From Neobacillus cucumis (GTDB taxonomy: Bacteria; Bacillota; Bacilli; Bacillales_B; DSM-18226): DNA of 64,000 nt. The stretch covers positions 1 through 64,000 of the forward strand of contig NZ_JAEHGC010000007.1 in the NCBI RefSeq assembly GCF_016107705.1. The letters are read 5' to 3'. Below the pieces are notes generated by a model. That model was not told the origin of the DNA and searched no databases. It saw only the letters and a program-made list of their open reading frames with translations. A program made the position numbers and the translations under genes. Shown in pieces: positions 51,234 to 60,100 of this stretch (position 1 is the stretch's first letter; every line of letters starts with the position of its first letter).

Positions 51234-51280
51234 ATTGTATCATAAATTATTTGGATTGTCTTGGTTTTAATTGTTATTTT
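51234..51280 (-). promoter_or_regulatory. Promoter with phased TTG repeats, second BMC operon
   Basis: On the minus strand AAGACA (51257-51262) and TACAAT (51234-51239) are 17 bases apart. On the plus strand TTGG, TTGG and TTG start exactly 10 bases apart at 51251, 51261 and 51271, covering the -35 region. Direct repeats of this kind are typical DeoR-family operators. Confidence 0.55.
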
Positions 51281-51346
51281 TAAATTTATTTTATACAATT
51301 TCACTTGGTTTTGATTTGAAGTTTAAGTTGAGTTTTTTAAATAGAA

Positions 51347-51382
51347 AAACGGCAGATTCTAGCATTCTAGAATCTGCCGTTT
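51347..51382 (-). terminator. Rho-independent terminator after mgtC
   Basis: A perfect 16 bp stem AAACGGCAGATTCTAG / CTAGAATCTGCCGTTT with a CATT loop and Ts on the minus strand. It separates the deoR-mgtC unit from the BMC operon. Confidence 0.92.
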
Positions 51383-51385
51383 CTT

Positions 51386-51904
51386 TTATCCTGAACTTCG
51401 ATGGTAGCCGTGTTTTTCCTCTTCTTTTTCCAAAGTCATAAGATGACGGTGTTCAATTACCTGGCTTATTTTTGCTAGGATAAAAGTTATTAGGACCGAA
51501 GCAAAAACCAAGCCATAAAAACCAGCCCCTATGCCAATCCCAACGCCACCTGCAAAAAAAATCATCGCCGCAGATGTTAAACCTTTAACCTGCAATCCAT
51601 CCTTTAAAATCAAGCCAGCCCCCAAAAAGCCAAGCCCGGAAACAATTTGTGCTGTCAGCCTCATCGGATCCATACGATTATTGGGGTTAGAGCTGCCAAA
51701 AACCTCCGCACTATAAATGGAAACGAGTGTAATGAGTGTACACGAAACAGAAACATAGGTAAAAGTTTTCAAACCCGCTGGCTTATTTTTGGCACTGCGG
51801 TCCCAGCCAATAAACATCCCAAGGAGGGCGCTAATCACTAAACGAAGATAAATCTCAATATTTTTAAAAAGATGCTCTTCGTAAAAGACTCCCAAATGCT
51901 CCAT
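51386..51904 (-). CDS. MgtC/SapB-family membrane protein
   Basis: A 172-residue protein with four to five membrane segments: LRLVISALLGMFIGWDRSAKNKPAGLKT near 20, RLTAQIVSGLGFLGAGLILKDG near 82, and GLTSAAMIFFAGGVGIGIGAGFYG near 108. MgtC in enteric bacteria affects phosphate uptake and magnesium homeostasis. It is downstream of the DeoR gene by 60 bases and has its own terminator. Its presence in a phosphonate cluster may link to the phosphate released by PhnX. AAGGAGGA precedes the ATG. Confidence 0.85.
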   Translation of the reverse strand: MEHLGVFYEEHLFKNIEIYLRLVISALLGMFIGWDRSAKNKPAGLKTFTYVSVSCTLITLVSIYSAEVFGSSNPNNRMDPMRLTAQIVSGLGFLGAGLILKDGLQVKGLTSAAMIFFAGGVGIGIGAGFYGLVFASVLITFILAKISQVIEHRHLMTLEKEEEKHGYHRSSG

Positions 51905-51964
51905 ACATATCCTCCTTTACACAGGGAGCTCGTTCGCCAATGGTTTAGAGAGTCTATTGATCAT

Positions 51965-52765
51965 TTATTTCTTGTCGGCAACTAGCCATTTTACATGATT
52001 TTCTTTTAATAGATATTCCCATTCCTGCGGGTGTTCTTTATCTGAAATGATAATATCAATATCCTGCAAATCAGCCATTTTATAATGAGTTCGCTTCCCG
52101 ACTTTGGAATGGTCAAGCAGGACAATTGATTTGCTGGAATGATCAATCAACTTTCTCGTTACCATTCCTTTAGAAGAATCGAAGCTGGTAATTCCGGTTT
52201 CTTTTGTTAAACCGTCGGCTGAGATAAAATATTTATCTACATATAAATTTTCCAGCATTTCGATGGTAAAGCTCCCCGTTACACGATGATGGGTGGTGTT
52301 TATCTCCCCCCCAAGCATAATAATCTTACCTGTGAAAATATTTTGCTGGTGCAAGTCGATTAACACTGATAGAGCCGAAATCGAGGTAGTAAAAATCGTT
52401 AAATTCCGCTTTTTACGCAAGTTTTTAACTAGCTGCAGCGGCGTGCTTCCGTCATCAATCGCAATGACGTCATTATCATTAATTAGGCTTGCTGCGTACT
52501 CTCCGATTCGTTGTTTGGCTTCAGAGTGGGTCACCTCTCTTTCTACAGTTGGAGGCTCCTCATTAAAAAAGGATATATTAATTGCCCCGCCATAAACCTT
52601 TTTTAATTTTTCTTCCTGCTGCAACTCATCTAAATATTTACGAATGGTTTCAGTTGAAACCTCCAATATTTCTGCCAATTCATTAACTTTAACTTTGCCG
52701 CTGATTTCAAGGAGTTCAAGTATTTTCCTTTTTCTTTCTTCCCCAGCTAATGACAACTCATTCAC
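51965..52765 (-). CDS. DeoR-family transcriptional regulator
   Basis: A 263- to 266-residue DeoR-type regulator: an N-terminal HTH (RKRKILELLEISGKVKVNELAEILEVSTETIRKYLDEL, 12-49) with KKVYGGAI after it, and a C-terminal sugar-phosphate-isomerase-like sensor domain (DDGSTPLQLVKNLRKK near 103, LGGEINTTHHRVTG near 155). It is the only regulator in the phosphonate cluster and is likely to control it. The start is GTG at 52765 with a weak site, or TTG at 52756 after GGGGTGA. The effector is unknown; an aldehyde or phosphonate intermediate is plausible. Confidence 0.88.
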   Translation of the reverse strand: MNELSLAGEERKRKILELLEISGKVKVNELAEILEVSTETIRKYLDELQQEEKLKKVYGGAINISFFNEEPPTVEREVTHSEAKQRIGEYAASLINDNDVIAIDDGSTPLQLVKNLRKKRNLTIFTTSISALSVLIDLHQQNIFTGKIIMLGGEINTTHHRVTGSFTIEMLENLYVDKYFISADGLTKETGITSFDSSKGMVTRKLIDHSSKSIVLLDHSKVGKRTHYKMADLQDIDIIISDKEHPQEWEYLLKENHVKWLVADKK

Positions 52766-52783
52766 CCCACGATATAAATATCC

Positions 52784-52857
52784 ACTATAATTTTACTATA
52801 ACATTGGAAAAAGATTGAATTATTTTGATTATTTATTTGCTAAAACAAAATTATAGT
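52784..52857. promoter_or_regulatory. Candidate operator region upstream of deoR
   Basis: TTG recurs at 52804, 52815, 52825 and 52837 (steps of 11, 10 and 12 bases), as in the repeats before the BMC and MFS-phnW promoters. ACTATAA occurs twice, 11 bases apart, at 52784 and 52795, with an inverted copy at 52851. The area lies between phnW and deoR. Confidence 0.5.
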
Positions 52858-52881
52858 AAAAAACAGATCGATTTTGGGTGA

Positions 52882-54015
52882 TTAATTCTTAGAAACAGTG
52901 TCGAGCCAAAAGCTGCTTTGTTCGATTGCTTGTAATAAACCTTCAATATCCTTCTGATGAACGTTTCCGATATTCCCAATCCGGAAGGTATCTAAGGCTG
53001 AAACCTTTCCAGGATAAATCACGAATCCTTTTTCTTTTAACCTTTGATAGAACACTTTAAAGTTGAACTTTTCAGACTCCGGATAATAAAAGGACGTAAT
53101 GATTGGAGATTGCAATTCCTCAGGAAGGATTGGCTCAAATTGAAGCTTTTTCATTCCTCCGGAGAGAACCATTTGATTGTTCTTATACCTGCTTGCTCTA
53201 ATTTTGATTCCGCCTTCAACCTCTAACTCTTTTAAGGCTTGAGCAAAGGCACGAACAACATGCGTCGGCGAAGTAAAGCGCCACTTCCCATTTTGTTCCT
53301 CCATCGTTTTCCATTGATCATATAAATCTAAAGAAACAGACCTGGCATTATTTTTACACTTCTCAAATTCATCCTTTTTGACAATCGCAAACCCGAATCC
53401 AGGGACACCTTCAATACATTTATTGGCACTGCTGATGAGGTAATCAATATTAAGCGAGGCGATATCCATTTCAACACCGCCGAAGCTGCTCATCGCATCG
53501 ACAATAAACACGCGGTTGTATCGTTTAACAATTTCACTTACTTTTTCAATGGGATTCAGCATGCCTGTTGTGGTTTCGCAATGAACGATTGCCACATGGG
53601 AAATCTTCGAATCATTTTCCAGCTCATTCGTTAAACGATTTAAATCAAGAGCCTCCACCTCACTGCTTTCTAAAACAACCGTATTTATCCTAAGCGTTTT
53701 AGCGATTTTAACGATTCGGCTTCCATAGACTCCGTTTGCAATCACCAATAATTTTCCGTCCCGCGGTAAAACCGTACCAATGACAGATTCTACACTAAAG
53801 GTCCCGCTTCCCTGCATTAATACTGCTGAATAATGATCAATTGATTCGGTTGCAAGCCCAACAAGCCTTTTTCGGATGTCTTGGACAATATTATTGTAGT
53901 CGTCATCCCATGTACACCAGTCCTTCATCATCGCAAGTTTTACTGTATCCGTCGTAGTTAAGGGACCCGGTGTTAGCAATAAGTATGGGTTGTTTGTGAA
54001 ATCATTTTTATTCAT
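52882..54015 (-). CDS. phnW: 2-aminoethylphosphonate--pyruvate transaminase
   Basis: Transfers the amino group of 2-aminoethylphosphonate to pyruvate, giving phosphonoacetaldehyde and alanine. The 377-residue length and motifs fit Phn[20 protein letters not shown] at 8-26, [15 protein letters not shown] near 66, [13 protein letters not shown] near 173 and the PLP Lys199 in [23 protein letters not shown] precedes the ATG. It follows the MHS-type transporter by 46 bases. It supplies PhnX and so the BMC, though it is not in the same transcript. Confidence 0.96.
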   Translation of the reverse strand: MNKNDFTNNPYLLLTPGPLTTTDTVKLAMMKDWCTWDDDYNNIVQDIRKRLVGLATESIDHYSAVLMQGSGTFSVESVIGTVLPRDGKLLVIANGVYGSRIVKIAKTLRINTVVLESSEVEALDLNRLTNELENDSKISHVAIVHCETTTGMLNPIEKVSEIVKRYNRVFIVDAMSSFGGVEMDIASLNIDYLISSANKCIEGVPGFGFAIVKKDEFEKCKNNARSVSLDLYDQWKTMEEQNGKWRFTSPTHVVRAFAQALKELEVEGGIKIRASRYKNNQMVLSGGMKKLQFEPILPEELQSPIITSFYYPESEKFNFKVFYQRLKEKGFVIYPGKVSALDTFRIGNIGNVHQKDIEGLLQAIEQSSFWLDTVSKN

Positions 54016-54060
54016 TCGTATATTCTCCTTTAAAAATATTATTTAGGGGTAAAGGTTTCT

Positions 54061-55395
54061 TTATTTATTAGCCGCCTTTGGGAGCAATGGTTTCGATTGT
54101 TTTCTTGGCTTATCTTTTTCTTTATCACTCATGGTTTTCATAAGACTCACACAAATAAGGGACATGACTCCGAGAAGCATCAAATAAATGGAAGCCGGAA
54201 TCCAGGAACCATGGAAAGCGGTGACCAATGATGTTGCAATCAATGGAGCGGTACCGCCAAAGATGGCTGCGCCAAGCTGATAGCCCATGGAAATACCGGT
54301 ATAGCGAACTTCTGCACGAAACATTTCAGAAAACATGGTGCCTAAAACAGAGGTGATAATCGACCAGATGGCATATCCGATCATAACGGCAATGGTTAAT
54401 AAGAGGATTAATTTTTTTGAAAGCAAAAAGAAGTAAGGCATGGAAAATAAAATGACACTGATTGTCCCGATCACGAATATCTTTTTCCGGCCAAATCGGT
54501 CAGACAAATAGCCCATGGTGGGAATCATGACCAAGGAAATCAGCGTGCCAATGGTTACGGCATTTAAAACAGGGCCTTCAGGCATTTTCAGTGTATTGGT
54601 CGCGTAGGAAATTCCAAAGGTTGCAAAGATATAAAAGGGTGCGGTCTCGATGGCCTTTGCACCAGTTGTTAAGATCACTTCTTTCCAGTGATTTTTAAAG
54701 GTATCCGCAATCGGTAATTTGGAGACGTTTCCTTCATCTTTTGCCTTTTGGAAATCCGGTGTCTCTTCTAAACCATTCCGAATCCACAAGCCAAGAATAA
54801 CAAGTAATAGGCTCGCGACAAACGGAACTCTCCAGCCCCATGCCAGGAACTGTGCATCCGGCAGCAATCTCATTAAAGAGATGGTAGCCGTGGCTAAAAT
54901 CATCCCGACGGCTGCTCCCATCATCGGAACACTGCCGGCAAACCCGCGCTTCTTTTTCTCAGAATATTCCACTGCTAAAAGGACAGCGCCTCCCCATTCT
55001 CCACCAACTGCAATCCCTTGGATGAGCCTCAGTGCAACAAGGAATATCGGAGCCCATGCACCGATATTTTCATAGACCGGTAATACTCCAATTAGCGCGG
55101 TGCTTATTCCCATGATCGCAAGGGTTAAAACTAATGATTTTTTTCTCCCAAGCCGATCACCGATATGACTGAAGATTATTCCTCCAAGCGGTCGGAAGAA
55201 ATAAGGAATTCCAAACGATGCTAACGCAATCAGAAGCCCTACCGTCGGATCGAAGTTTGGAAAAAAAAGTTTGTTAAACACAAGTGCAGCAACTGTTCCA
55301 TAGAGAAGGTAATCGTAATATTCGATTGAGCTCCCTATCAAACTAGCAACTAATGCTTTTACCCTCACCTTCTTTGAATGAACTTTTGTCGACAT
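54061..55395 (-). CDS. MHS-family MFS transporter
   Basis: A 444-residue metabolite:proton symporter with twelve membrane segments. The MHS signature is GSSIEYYDYLLYGTVAALVFNKLFFP near 16-41, then GGIIFSHIGDRLGRKK near 73 and LIQGIAVGGEWGGAVLL near 125. Start at 55395 because AGGAGG lies six bases before it. It heads a transcript with phnW, so it likely brings in a substrate of that enzyme, or an organic acid such as pyruvate that serves as amino acceptor. The true substrate is unknown. Confidence 0.85.
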   Translation of the reverse strand: MSTKVHSKKVRVKALVASLIGSSIEYYDYLLYGTVAALVFNKLFFPNFDPTVGLLIALASFGIPYFFRPLGGIIFSHIGDRLGRKKSLVLTLAIMGISTALIGVLPVYENIGAWAPIFLVALRLIQGIAVGGEWGGAVLLAVEYSEKKKRGFAGSVPMMGAAVGMILATATISLMRLLPDAQFLAWGWRVPFVASLLLVILGLWIRNGLEETPDFQKAKDEGNVSKLPIADTFKNHWKEVILTTGAKAIETAPFYIFATFGISYATNTLKMPEGPVLNAVTIGTLISLVMIPTMGYLSDRFGRKKIFVIGTISVILFSMPYFFLLSKKLILLLTIAVMIGYAIWSIITSVLGTMFSEMFRAEVRYTGISMGYQLGAAIFGGTAPLIATSLVTAFHGSWIPASIYLMLLGVMSLICVSLMKTMSDKEKDKPRKQSKPLLPKAANK

Positions 55396-55431
55396 ATACA
55401 ACCTCCTGTTTTTCTGGGACTAAGCTACGTC

Positions 55432-55445
55432 TGCAAGCGCTTTCG
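55432..55445 (+). promoter_or_regulatory. CcpA cre-like site upstream of the MHS transporter
   Basis: TGCAAGCGCTTTCG fits the core of the cre consensus; only the flanking W positions differ. It lies about 40 bases before the transporter gene. Confidence 0.6.
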
Positions 55446-55506
55446 TTACGTATCTTGTAAATAAGAATATCACGTTTTCAGATAATTGTGAATAGTTTTT
55501 TCGTTA

Positions 55507-55537
55507 TTTAATTGGTTTTTATTTGTTTTACTTGGTA
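55507..55537. promoter_or_regulatory. Phased TTG repeats upstream of the MFS-phnW unit
   Basis: TTGG, TTTG and TTGG recur at steps of 11 and 9 bases, centred on 55513, 55524 and 55533. The pattern resembles those at 51251 and 52804. Confidence 0.5.
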
Positions 55538-55549
55538 CTTTTATAAATA

Positions 55550-55577
55550 AAAAAAAGATGTAGAGGTTTTCTACATC
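55550..55577 (-). terminator. Rho-independent terminator of the ABC importer operon
   Basis: GATGTAGA / TCTACATC (55557-55577) followed on the minus strand by eight Ts. It separates the importer from the MFS-phnW unit. Confidence 0.85.
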
Positions 55578-55590
55578 CACAAGGTTTTTA

Positions 55591-57393
55591 TTAACGCTGC
55601 TGCCAGGCTTGCGTTCGTTTTCTAATTTTCTTGGTAGCAAATTCGTATGCGACCCGAACGAAAATATTCGTGAGAACAATGATGAAAGACATGGCAGCGG
55701 CTGGAGCGGTGTCCCCCGCATCTGTCATATTTACAATCGAGATCGATGCAAGCTTAGTATCTGCTGTGTAAAGGAAAATGACCGCAGAGATTGTAGTCAT
55801 TGAGTTAACAAACAGATAAATTCCAATCTCCAAAATTGCTGGAAGCGACATTGGAACCGTTACATTGAAAAAAGTTTTATAAAACGGAATATTCATTGAT
55901 TCAGAAACCGGCTCAAATTCCTTGTCTAATTTTTTCAAAGCCGTTGTTGCCGTAATGAGATTGACCGAATGAAAATGGATAATATTCGCTAGGATGATGA
56001 TCATAAACGTTCCATATAGGGATTGAAACGGATTAACAATCGTCAACCCCCAAAAATTAAATTCCGGTTTATTAAAGAAAAAGATATACGCTAACCCAAT
56101 AACAAGTCCCGGCAATGCCAGAGGCAAAATCGATAAAAAGTAACTTACCTGCCTCGTTACCTTCATAAACCGTGTTTTTTCAATGAGATAGGCCCCAAAG
56201 AAAATGACCATCGTACCAATAATAGCGGTAATAAGCGATACGTAAAGGCTATTAAAATAAGGCTCAAGCCCATTCCCGGCGACATTTTTAAAAGTTAAAT
56301 GCTCGAGCGTCAATGAAAAATTATATGGCCAGACCTTCACAAGGGAAGCAGCAATGATAGCACCGATTAAGGATAAAACACCCAATGAAATCAAAAGGCA
56401 ATATACAAAGTAAGCCCTGTCACGCCATGGATTTTTCTTAATTTTATAGGAAACAGATTTTGAAGAAAAAGAAGCACTTTGTTTCCTTTGCATCATTCGA
56501 TCAGCAAGAAACGCAATCAATGCCGGAATGATTAAAATAATCCCAACGGTTGAACCCATGCTTAAATTCTGCTGTCCGACCACTTGCTTATAAATATCCG
56601 TTGCAAGAACGTTATATTGTGCCCCGACAACCTTCGGCGCCCCAAAATCGGTAAAGCTTAAAATAAAGGCTACAAAAAAGGCACTAACCAAACCATATTT
56701 AATACTTGGAATCGTTACCGTAAAAAACTTTTTCATTTTCCCTGACCCAAGCGCCTCTGCTGCCTCGTATAGTCTGTAATCTGTAACAGAAATCGCCACC
56801 ATCAAAATTAAAAACGCTTGCGGGAATGTATAAATGACTTCAGAGATGACAATTCCAACAGGGCCATATAAATGGATATCAATTCCTAGAGCCGTTCCAA
56901 ATATTTTTTCAAAAAATCCAAAAAAACCAGTAGTGAATACTCCTTTATTCCCAAATAAATAAATCAGCGCAATCCCGTGCATCATCGTAGGGGCAAACAA
57001 AGGGAGAAAAGCGATATATTTAAAAAATCCTTTCCAGCGGATTTGCGTCCGGGTTAATGCATAAGCATAAAAAAACGCAAGCACTACCGAGATTACTCCG
57101 GTTATAATCGAAATATATAAGGTATTGTACATAGACTGAACGAGAGATGGGGTTTGAAAATAATGGACAAAGTTGATAAACCCGGCATTGGCACCGTTTT
57201 TATCCTTTAGCGCTTCAAAAAATAACTGAATTAATGGCAGGACAATTCCTATAATTAGTCCTAAAAGCATCAAAACAATTAAGGATTTATGAAACCATTC
57301 TGTCTTACCGGTCTTTTGGCGGATTTTCTTTCGATGTACATTAGATTGTACCGGAACCTCTGTTGGATTTATTACCTGTTCCTCACTAATCAA
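55591..57393 (-). CDS. 2-aminoethylphosphonate-type ABC transporter permease, fused two-domain form
   Basis: A 600-residue inner-membrane permease with two repeated BPD-transporter domains, each with about six membrane segments. The first half has the EAA loop YEAAEALGSGKMKKFFTVTIPSIKYGL near 208, the second EPVSESMNIPFYKTFFNVTVPMSLPAI near 490. The two-domain design matches FbpB-like iron transporters and the fused 2-aminoethylphosphonate permease (PhnU/PhnV type). The start TTG has GAGGTGAT upstream. The substrate is assigned from context. Confidence 0.85.
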   Translation of the reverse strand: MISEEQVINPTEVPVQSNVHRKKIRQKTGKTEWFHKSLIVLMLLGLIIGIVLPLIQLFFEALKDKNGANAGFINFVHYFQTPSLVQSMYNTLYISIITGVISVVLAFFYAYALTRTQIRWKGFFKYIAFLPLFAPTMMHGIALIYLFGNKGVFTTGFFGFFEKIFGTALGIDIHLYGPVGIVISEVIYTFPQAFLILMVAISVTDYRLYEAAEALGSGKMKKFFTVTIPSIKYGLVSAFFVAFILSFTDFGAPKVVGAQYNVLATDIYKQVVGQQNLSMGSTVGIILIIPALIAFLADRMMQRKQSASFSSKSVSYKIKKNPWRDRAYFVYCLLISLGVLSLIGAIIAASLVKVWPYNFSLTLEHLTFKNVAGNGLEPYFNSLYVSLITAIIGTMVIFFGAYLIEKTRFMKVTRQVSYFLSILPLALPGLVIGLAYIFFFNKPEFNFWGLTIVNPFQSLYGTFMIIILANIIHFHSVNLITATTALKKLDKEFEPVSESMNIPFYKTFFNVTVPMSLPAILEIGIYLFVNSMTTISAVIFLYTADTKLASISIVNMTDAGDTAPAAAMSFIIVLTNIFVRVAYEFATKKIRKRTQAWQQR

Positions 57394-57450
57394 CTAGATC
57401 ACCTCATATTCTTTTCCACCTCTACCCGATTGCCAGATTAACGGTACCGT

Positions 57451-58449
57451 TTAGGCGTATGTAACGAGATGGTTTTGCGGCAGCTCGGCATTCAAAACAC
57501 TTTCTTTATCAATATTTAGCTTTTTAATTACTGAGGAGGGAACATCGACGGCTAGTAATCCGTCGGCAACCTGATAGTTTGGATCGGTAATGTCCAAGAA
57601 TAACCGATAAAAAGCCCCGCGAAATTCCATTGCTTTTACAATCGTTTGAATACTATTAGTTGAGACAGTTTCTGAAATTTGAATATGCTCTGGCCGAATG
57701 GCCGCGGTTGTTCCCTCATAGGCCAGCATATTGACTGTCCCGATGAAATCCGCTACAAATGGAGTTTTCGGATTTTCATAGATTTCCTGCGGTGTTCCGA
57801 TTTGCTCCAATCTTGCATTATTCATCACGACAATTTTATCCGCCATTGTCAATGCTTCGTCTTGATCATGCGTTACCATAATGGTGGTGATTCCCAGCTT
57901 TTCTTGTAATTTACGAATCTCAATTCGCAATTTTAGTCGAACCTTTGCATCAAGTGCTGATAATGGTTCATCTAAGAGCAGGAATGTTGGTGATAATGCC
58001 AGCGCTCTTGCTAAGGCAATCCGCTGCTGCTGCCCCCCGGATAATTGCGCCGGATAACGGTCCTTAATATGCTCTAAATGAACAAGAGAAAGTGCTTCAC
58101 GAACCTTTTCGTCGATCACTTTTTTCGATAACTTCTTGTTTTTTAAACCATAGGCAATATTTTGATAGGCCGTCAAATTGGGAAATAAGGCATAGGATTG
58201 AAAAACAATTCCAAAATTTCTTTTTGAAGGAGGAGATGAAGTAATATCCTGTCCTTCTAATAAAATTTTCGAACCAAAATTCGGTTCCTCGAGGCCAGCA
58301 ATAATCCGCAGTAACGTCGTTTTCCCACAGCCGCTCGGCCCTAATAAACAGACAAATTCTTTTTTATTAACGGAAAAATTAACATGGTCAAGCGCCACAA
58401 ATTTCCCGAAGGTTTTCGTTACATTTTGAATATCCAGCAGCTGTTCCAT
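57451..58449 (-). CDS. 2-aminoethylphosphonate-type ABC transporter ATPase (PhnT-like)
   Basis: A 332-residue ATPase of the CUT/spermidine type. Walker [19 protein letters not shown] near 31, Q-loop [20 protein letters not shown] near 80, signature [17 protein letters not shown] near 134, Walker [17 protein letters not shown] near 153, and a C-terminal TOBE-like domain from 240. The start at 58449 has AAAGGGG upstream. The frame extends to 58518 without one. It lies 57 bases upstream of the permease. Confidence 0.88.
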   Translation of the reverse strand: MEQLLDIQNVTKTFGKFVALDHVNFSVNKKEFVCLLGPSGCGKTTLLRIIAGLEEPNFGSKILLEGQDITSSPPSKRNFGIVFQSYALFPNLTAYQNIAYGLKNKKLSKKVIDEKVREALSLVHLEHIKDRYPAQLSGGQQQRIALARALALSPTFLLLDEPLSALDAKVRLKLRIEIRKLQEKLGITTIMVTHDQDEALTMADKIVVMNNARLEQIGTPQEIYENPKTPFVADFIGTVNMLAYEGTTAAIRPEHIQISETVSTNSIQTIVKAMEFRGAFYRLFLDITDPNYQVADGLLAVDVPSSVIKKLNIDKESVLNAELPQNHLVTYA

Positions 58450-58567
58450 CAAAAGTCCCCTTTCCCTATTACGTTCATATTGGAAAAGAAAACTTCGTAT
58501 AGTGTATGAAAAATCCAACCTTACAAAGTTTTCTTTCCTTTTTTAGATGGTTATAGTTTATTACACG

Positions 58568-59617
58568 TTACTCTTCTTTTGGTTCACTCTTTGAATCGTA
58601 ACGTTTCGTCCATTCTGCTAAAATAGCCTCCCGCTGTTTTCCAGCCCATTGGAAGTCGTTTTTAATTAATTGTTTATCTAATAGATCCTGAGGATATCCT
58701 TTTGGCAGCGGGTTACCTAGGTCTTCTGAGACTACTGCAAAGTTTTTATTCACCAGCTGCAAGAAATCCTTCGTTGTTACCCAATCCATAAAGGTTTTGG
58801 CTGCCTTTTTGATTTTTGGCTTCTTAATGAGTGCGGTTGCTTCCATTTCCCAACCTGAACCTTCTTTAGGGAATACCACTTCGACTGGTGCACCTGACTC
58901 TTTTTCCTTAAAGCTTGGGTAGTCAAATGAAATCCCGATTGGAAATTCTCCCTCTCCTGCTTGTTTCGCCGGCTTTGAACCGGAATGAGTATAAATACCG
59001 ATATTCTCATGGAGCTTATTCATATAATCCCAGGCTTGGTCTTCGCCCATTAACTGTAATAGTGCTGAGACCGTTAAAAATCCAGTACCACTTGAAGCCG
59101 GATTTGGCATGGAAATGAGTCCCTTATATTTAGGATCTAACAGGTCTTGATAGGATTGTGGAATTGGCAAGCCCTTTTTCTTTAATTCAACGGTATTAAC
59201 TGCAAAGGTAGCCATATATCCATCCATTCCAACCCAGTGTACAGGATTTGCTGTATCCTTAAAGGTCGGCGTAATTTGGTCGATACTTTTTGGATTATAT
59301 GGTTCTAGCAAACCAGCCTCATCCAGTGGAATTAAGCTGGTGATTCCTTGGCCCCAGACCACATCGGCGACAGGGTTATCTTTCTCCGCTAACAGCTTCG
59401 CAGCAATAATACCAGTTGAGTCCCTCACCAGCTTTACTTCAATATTTGGATGGACCTTGTTAAATAACTCGATATAGGCAGGAATCTGGTTATCTTCGAT
59501 TGCCGTGTAAACCGTGATTTCCTCCTTTTTCCCTCCAGATGAACTTTTTGAACTGCATCCGGCAGCAAAAATGGAAAAGATCAGAATCGCAGTCATAAGT
59601 AAAGCCAATTTTTTCAT
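58568..59617 (-). CDS. 2-aminoethylphosphonate-type ABC transporter substrate-binding lipoprotein (PhnS-like)
   Basis: A 349-residue lipoprotein: signal peptide MKKLALLMTAILIFSIFAAG with a lipobox FAAGC at 17-21, and a type 2 periplasmic-binding fold (VYTAIEDNQIPAYIELFNKVHP near 36; VADVVWGQGITSLIPLDEAG near 81; SGTGFLTVSALLQLMGEDQAW near 172). Relatives bind ferric iron or 2-aminoethylphosphonate. The adjacent PhnW, PhnX and PbfA point to the latter. It is the first gene of the importer operon, with AAAGGGG upstream of the ATG. Confidence 0.88.
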   Translation of the reverse strand: MKKLALLMTAILIFSIFAAGCSSKSSSGGKKEEITVYTAIEDNQIPAYIELFNKVHPNIEVKLVRDSTGIIAAKLLAEKDNPVADVVWGQGITSLIPLDEAGLLEPYNPKSIDQITPTFKDTANPVHWVGMDGYMATFAVNTVELKKKGLPIPQSYQDLLDPKYKGLISMPNPASSGTGFLTVSALLQLMGEDQAWDYMNKLHENIGIYTHSGSKPAKQAGEGEFPIGISFDYPSFKEKESGAPVEVVFPKEGSGWEMEATALIKKPKIKKAAKTFMDWVTTKDFLQLVNKNFAVVSEDLGNPLPKGYPQDLLDKQLIKNDFQWAGKQREAILAEWTKRYDSKSEPKEE

Positions 59618-60100
59618 TGAAACAACCCCTTTTTAATTTTTTATAGTTTAAAAGAGAAGTGCACCCATTATTGGGAAAATGAAAGATCTGGAAATGAGTT
59701 TTATAGATGAATAGTTTCGTGATTGGGATTCATGCAGTGGTTGGAATTACTTGATTGCTTCAGGTAGACAGAAGGTGTGAGCGCTTACAAATTCCTACTA
59801 AAATCTTAACCGGGTGCGTCAAATTTCCTAACTTTTGTTAGTTTGCTAAACACGTTCATCCCTCTTTCTATTAATAGATATTTAAATATTCCTAATATTT
59901 AAACTAAATATAAAACGAAAAACAAGTAATTGCAACACATTTTATTTGTTTTTCCTTTTTTCTTTTTGTTCTGTCATACTTTTTCTGCTCTACTAATAAT
60001 TTAATAGGTATTGTCCAGATACTAAGTGAAATAATGAGCAAAGTGCCAGGCACCATGTGAATTTTTCACATAGCGCCTGGCACTTTCTACTCTATTATGA
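59618..60100. promoter_or_regulatory. Regulatory region of the ABC importer
   Basis: No gene in this 480-base AT-rich stretch. On the minus strand a full cre match TTGTAAGCGCTCACA lies at 59776-59790. CTAAC-TTTT-GTTAG at 59828-59841 is an inverted repeat. AACAAATAAAA near 59943 resembles the sequence before the MFS-phnW unit. The right part holds a hairpin repeat at 60040. A clear -10/-35 pair was not found. Confidence 0.6.
60040..60086. repeat. Hairpin repeat element with GTGCCTGGCAC arms
   Basis: AAAGTGCCAGGC / GCCTGGCACTTT is a 12 bp outer stem, ATGTGAA / TTCACAT a 7 bp inner stem. It lies just past the SDR stop. The T tract is poor, so it may be a mobile or scattered palindromic repeat used as a terminator. 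Confidence 0.8.

Noticed and set aside
52784..59647. TTATAGT/ACTATAA as the DeoR operator across the cluster
   Set aside because: Copies at 58551 and 59641 are single 7-mers in AT-rich DNA and expected by chance. Only the pair at 52784/52795 is notable, and the phased TTG repeats fit better.
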